A program made the translations under genes and the position numbers. DNA of 8,221 nucleotides from contig DASTZB010000495.1 of the NCBI GenBank assembly GCA_035764525.1, positions 1-8,221 of the forward strand, written 5' to 3'. How positions within the stretch are numbered: the first letter of the stretch is position 1; each line of letters starts with the position of its first letter. Below, piece after piece: positions 6,671-8,221 of this stretch. The notes beneath the pieces were generated by a model. That model ran no database searches and was not told where the DNA came from. It saw nothing but the letters and a program-made list of their open reading frames with translations. Source of the stretch: VBAS01 sp035764525. Lineage in GTDB: Bacteria > Bacteroidota > Bacteroidia > Chitinophagales > Chitinophagaceae.

Positions 6671-6752
6671 ACCACATAGGATCATAGAAACATAGTATCA
6701 CACATAGATAACTATGTGTCTCCTTCTATTGTGTGCTATGTGCCTATGTGGT
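6671..6752. repeat. 82-base ACATAG-rich palindromic element (terminator or MITE-like repeat)
   Basis: The outer arms ACCACATAGG (6671-6680) and CCTATGTGGT (6743-6752) pair perfectly. The next seven positions pair except for two, giving 15 of 17. The centre is a perfect hairpin, ACACATAG / CTATGTGT (6700-6707 and 6712-6719, loop ATAA). The hexamer ACATAG or near copies recur through both arms. Near-identical CCATTTTTT-AC stretches flank the element at 6661 and 6765. It lies about 40 bases after the peptidase stop, so it may end that transcript. Its size, symmetry and internal repetition also fit a dispersed palindromic repeat of the genome. Confidence 0.65.
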
Positions 6753-6789
6753 TCCATTGGTATTCCATTTTTTACAATGGTCACCTTTT

Positions 6790-8221
6790 TTAGAAGGCTT
6801 TTTTTGCAAAGAGATCTCCATCATTCCACTTCGGTCTTTCTGTTGTTTGTGCTATTGAATAACTGATCAGGAAATTCAATTGAACATAGGTTTTGGCTGC
6901 AGTAAAATTAAAAATGCCACCTTCCAAACCATCGGCAGCCTGGTGATAATATTTAGCCCGCCATTGTTTTACAAAAGCTGTAAGGTCAAAACCGGGAATA
7001 TTTGTTTTGGTTCCATATTTTATATGCAAAGCCGGAATTCCATTCATTACAAAACTGTACTGATCACTTCTTACAAAACGATTTTCAGCTGGCTCTGGAT
7101 CATTCTCAACATCCAACCCAAGATAACCTGCGGCAAACTTTACGTTATTCATCAGGCTTGAATGTTCGGCACCCAATGGCACAACTGAAAGAAGAGGTGC
7201 GATCACAGTTGGCATATCTGTATTTACATCAGCAACGATGGAAGCTTTGGAGACAGTTGGGTTGGCCGCAAAATAAGAGGAGCCAAGCAAACCCATTTCT
7301 TCACCGGTTACCATTACAATTAAAATTGAACGCTTTGGTTTAGCTCCTGAAGATTTATAGACTCTTGCGATCTCCAGCAATGAAGAAACTCCTGATGCAT
7401 TATCATGAGCTCCATTATAAATGGAATCTCCTTCAACTACTCGGCCAATACCTACATGATCAAGATGTGCAGAATGAACAACGAATTCATTCTTTAAAGT
7501 CTTATCAGAACCAGAGATCAATCCAACGACATTATAACTTTCAATATCAGTATGTGTAGTTGTATAACTAACAGAAAGACTATAGCCAAAATCAAATGAA
7601 GATGCTTTTCCTTTTTTAATATCTGCTAATACCTGTTGCAGGTTTTTTCCTGAGTTCATAAATAATCTTCTGATCAACGTATTGCCGGCATTGATAACTA
7701 CATTTAGGTTACCGGTAAAGCCCCGACCAAAAGCCATTGTTTTCTCAGGATTAATTGTAGTGTTTGACTGTAATATTGGGTTTGCATTTGCAGGTGGGCG
7801 GTTCTGTGGGTTATAAATAATAACACCAACGGCGCCCTTTTCAAAAGCAACATTCATTTTATTTCCGCCATTCGAAAAATGTGCTGTCACAGTCGAATGT
7901 AATCCATCCGGTGCGCCGTTAACCAACACAACAATTTTTCCTTTCACATCTATTCCTGCATAATCAGAATAGCCACCCGGAATTTCAACACCATAACCTG
8001 CAAAAACCAATTGGCCATCTGCTGAAGCCTTTTGATTTAGAGGATGGGGGGCTGGAGAAAAATCTTTTAAAAATATCAATGAATCTGTGTTGCCAGATTC
8101 ATCTTTTAAAACAGCAACTGCTGAACTATTTTCTACAATTGATTTCCTGATCAAAACTTTCTGGGTATATCCGCCATTATCACCTCCCGGCGCTAATCCA
8201 ATTTTTTTGTATTGATCGATC
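6790..8221 (-). CDS. M28 family zinc peptidase with PA domain, N-terminus cut by the right window edge
   Basis: The frame is open to the window edge: 476 codons before the stop at 6790, starting mid-protein at IDQYKKIGLAPGGDNGGYTQ. That is the usual early part of exported M28 metallopeptidases (Y..IGL.P.GDNG.Y.Q). The signal peptide and perhaps 30-60 residues are missing. A TTG at 8154 is in frame but is not the start, because the homologous sequence continues upstream of it. A PA (protease-associated) domain spans about residues 70-165 (FAGYGVEIP, VKGKIVVLVNG, KGAVGVIIYNP). The co-catalytic zinc site is complete in partial-protein numbering: His252 (HSAHLDH), Asp273 (GAHDNASG), Glu307 as base and Glu308 (TGEEMGLLGS), Asp335 (NTDMP) and His426 (YYHQAAD). 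The enzyme should be an exported aminopeptidase or carboxypeptidase-like enzyme of nutrient scavenging; the exact specificity cannot be read. A palindromic element follows the stop. Confidence 0.9.
   Translation of the reverse strand, partial: IDQYKKIGLAPGGDNGGYTQKVLIRKSIVENSSAVAVLKDESGNTDSLIFLKDFSPAPHPLNQKASADGQLVFAGYGVEIPGGYSDYAGIDVKGKIVVLVNGAPDGLHSTVTAHFSNGGNKMNVAFEKGAVGVIIYNPQNRPPANANPILQSNTTINPEKTMAFGRGFTGNLNVVINAGNTLIRRLFMNSGKNLQQVLADIKKGKASSFDFGYSLSVSYTTTHTDIESYNVVGLISGSDKTLKNEFVVHSAHLDHVGIGRVVEGDSIYNGAHDNASGVSSLLEIARVYKSSGAKPKRSILIVMVTGEEMGLLGSSYFAANPTVSKASIVADVNTDMPTVIAPLLSVVPLGAEHSSLMNNVKFAAGYLGLDVENDPEPAENRFVRSDQYSFVMNGIPALHIKYGTKTNIPGFDLTAFVKQWRAKYYHQAADGLEGGIFNFTAAKTYVQLNFLISYSIAQTTERPKWNDGDLFAKKAF

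Larger units (their letters stand above)
6342..6789. other. Non-coding region between the M28 peptidase gene and topA, with palindromes
   Basis: I see no convincing coding sequence on either strand in these 448 bases. The half next to the peptidase stop holds the 82-base ACATAG palindrome and a smaller inverted repeat, CCATTG (6754-6759) / CAATGG (6775-6780). The middle has a hairpin at 6530-6549, a tandem GCCAGACA/GCCAGACG pair at 6495-6510 and an AT palindrome at 6469-6496. The topA promoter must lie here or be carried from upstream. I found no full TTTG / TAnnTTTG pair at the right spacing; TAGCATTG on the minus strand, near 6373-6380, is the nearest -7-like match. Confidence 0.7.

Noticed and set aside
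8172..8184. A strong Shine-Dalgarno-like GGAGGTGAT followed by ATG on the minus strand
   Set aside because: The bases encode Pro-Gly-Gly-Asp-Asn-Gly-Gly, a conserved M28 peptidase segment; the ATG is out of frame and its reading stops after eight codons.

Overview
The window looks like a chromosomal segment of a Bacteroidota bacterium, probably the Chitinophagaceae or a close relative. The evidence is the AT-rich composition, the absence of Shine-Dalgarno-like sites before the genes, two twin-arginine-exported enzymes, a zinc-finger-free topoisomerase I with a lysine-rich tail, and AT-rich palindromes between genes. The family-level placement is inference; no rRNA or other phylogenetic marker is present apart from topA.

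Layout, left to right. (1) Positions 1-227, minus: the N-terminal part of a SAM-dependent methyltransferase that runs off the left edge. (2) About 251-473, minus: a broken glycoside hydrolase family 53 (endo-beta-1,4-galactanase) gene. A signal-peptide-like start and about 60 C-terminal residues remain, in different frames, with the whole catalytic part missing. (3) 572-2011, plus: a Tat-exported Gfo/Idh/MocA-type oxidoreductase. (4) 2092-2973, minus, convergent with it: a Tat-exported intradiol ring-cleavage dioxygenase-like protein with an extra C-terminal domain. A strong hairpin lies between the two stop codons. (5) 3114-3656, minus: a small exported or lipoprotein-like protein of unknown function whose 3' end lies inside a GC-rich palindromic cluster. 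(6) 3756-6341, minus: topA, complete, 861 residues. (7) 6342-6789: a 448-base non-coding stretch with three separate palindromes, one of them an 82-base ACATAG-rich element. (8) 6790-8221, minus: a PA-domain M28 zinc peptidase running off the right edge.

These genes do not form one pathway. topA is housekeeping. Most of the rest encode exported enzymes for organic matter turnover (galactan relic, sugar-type dehydrogenase, aromatic-ring dioxygenase, peptidase), each apparently its own transcription unit. I found no CRISPR array, tRNA, rRNA, transposase, phage gene or recognisable defence system. The best candidates for a second look are the internally deleted GH53 gene, the exported two-domain dioxygenase and the three structured intergenic elements.
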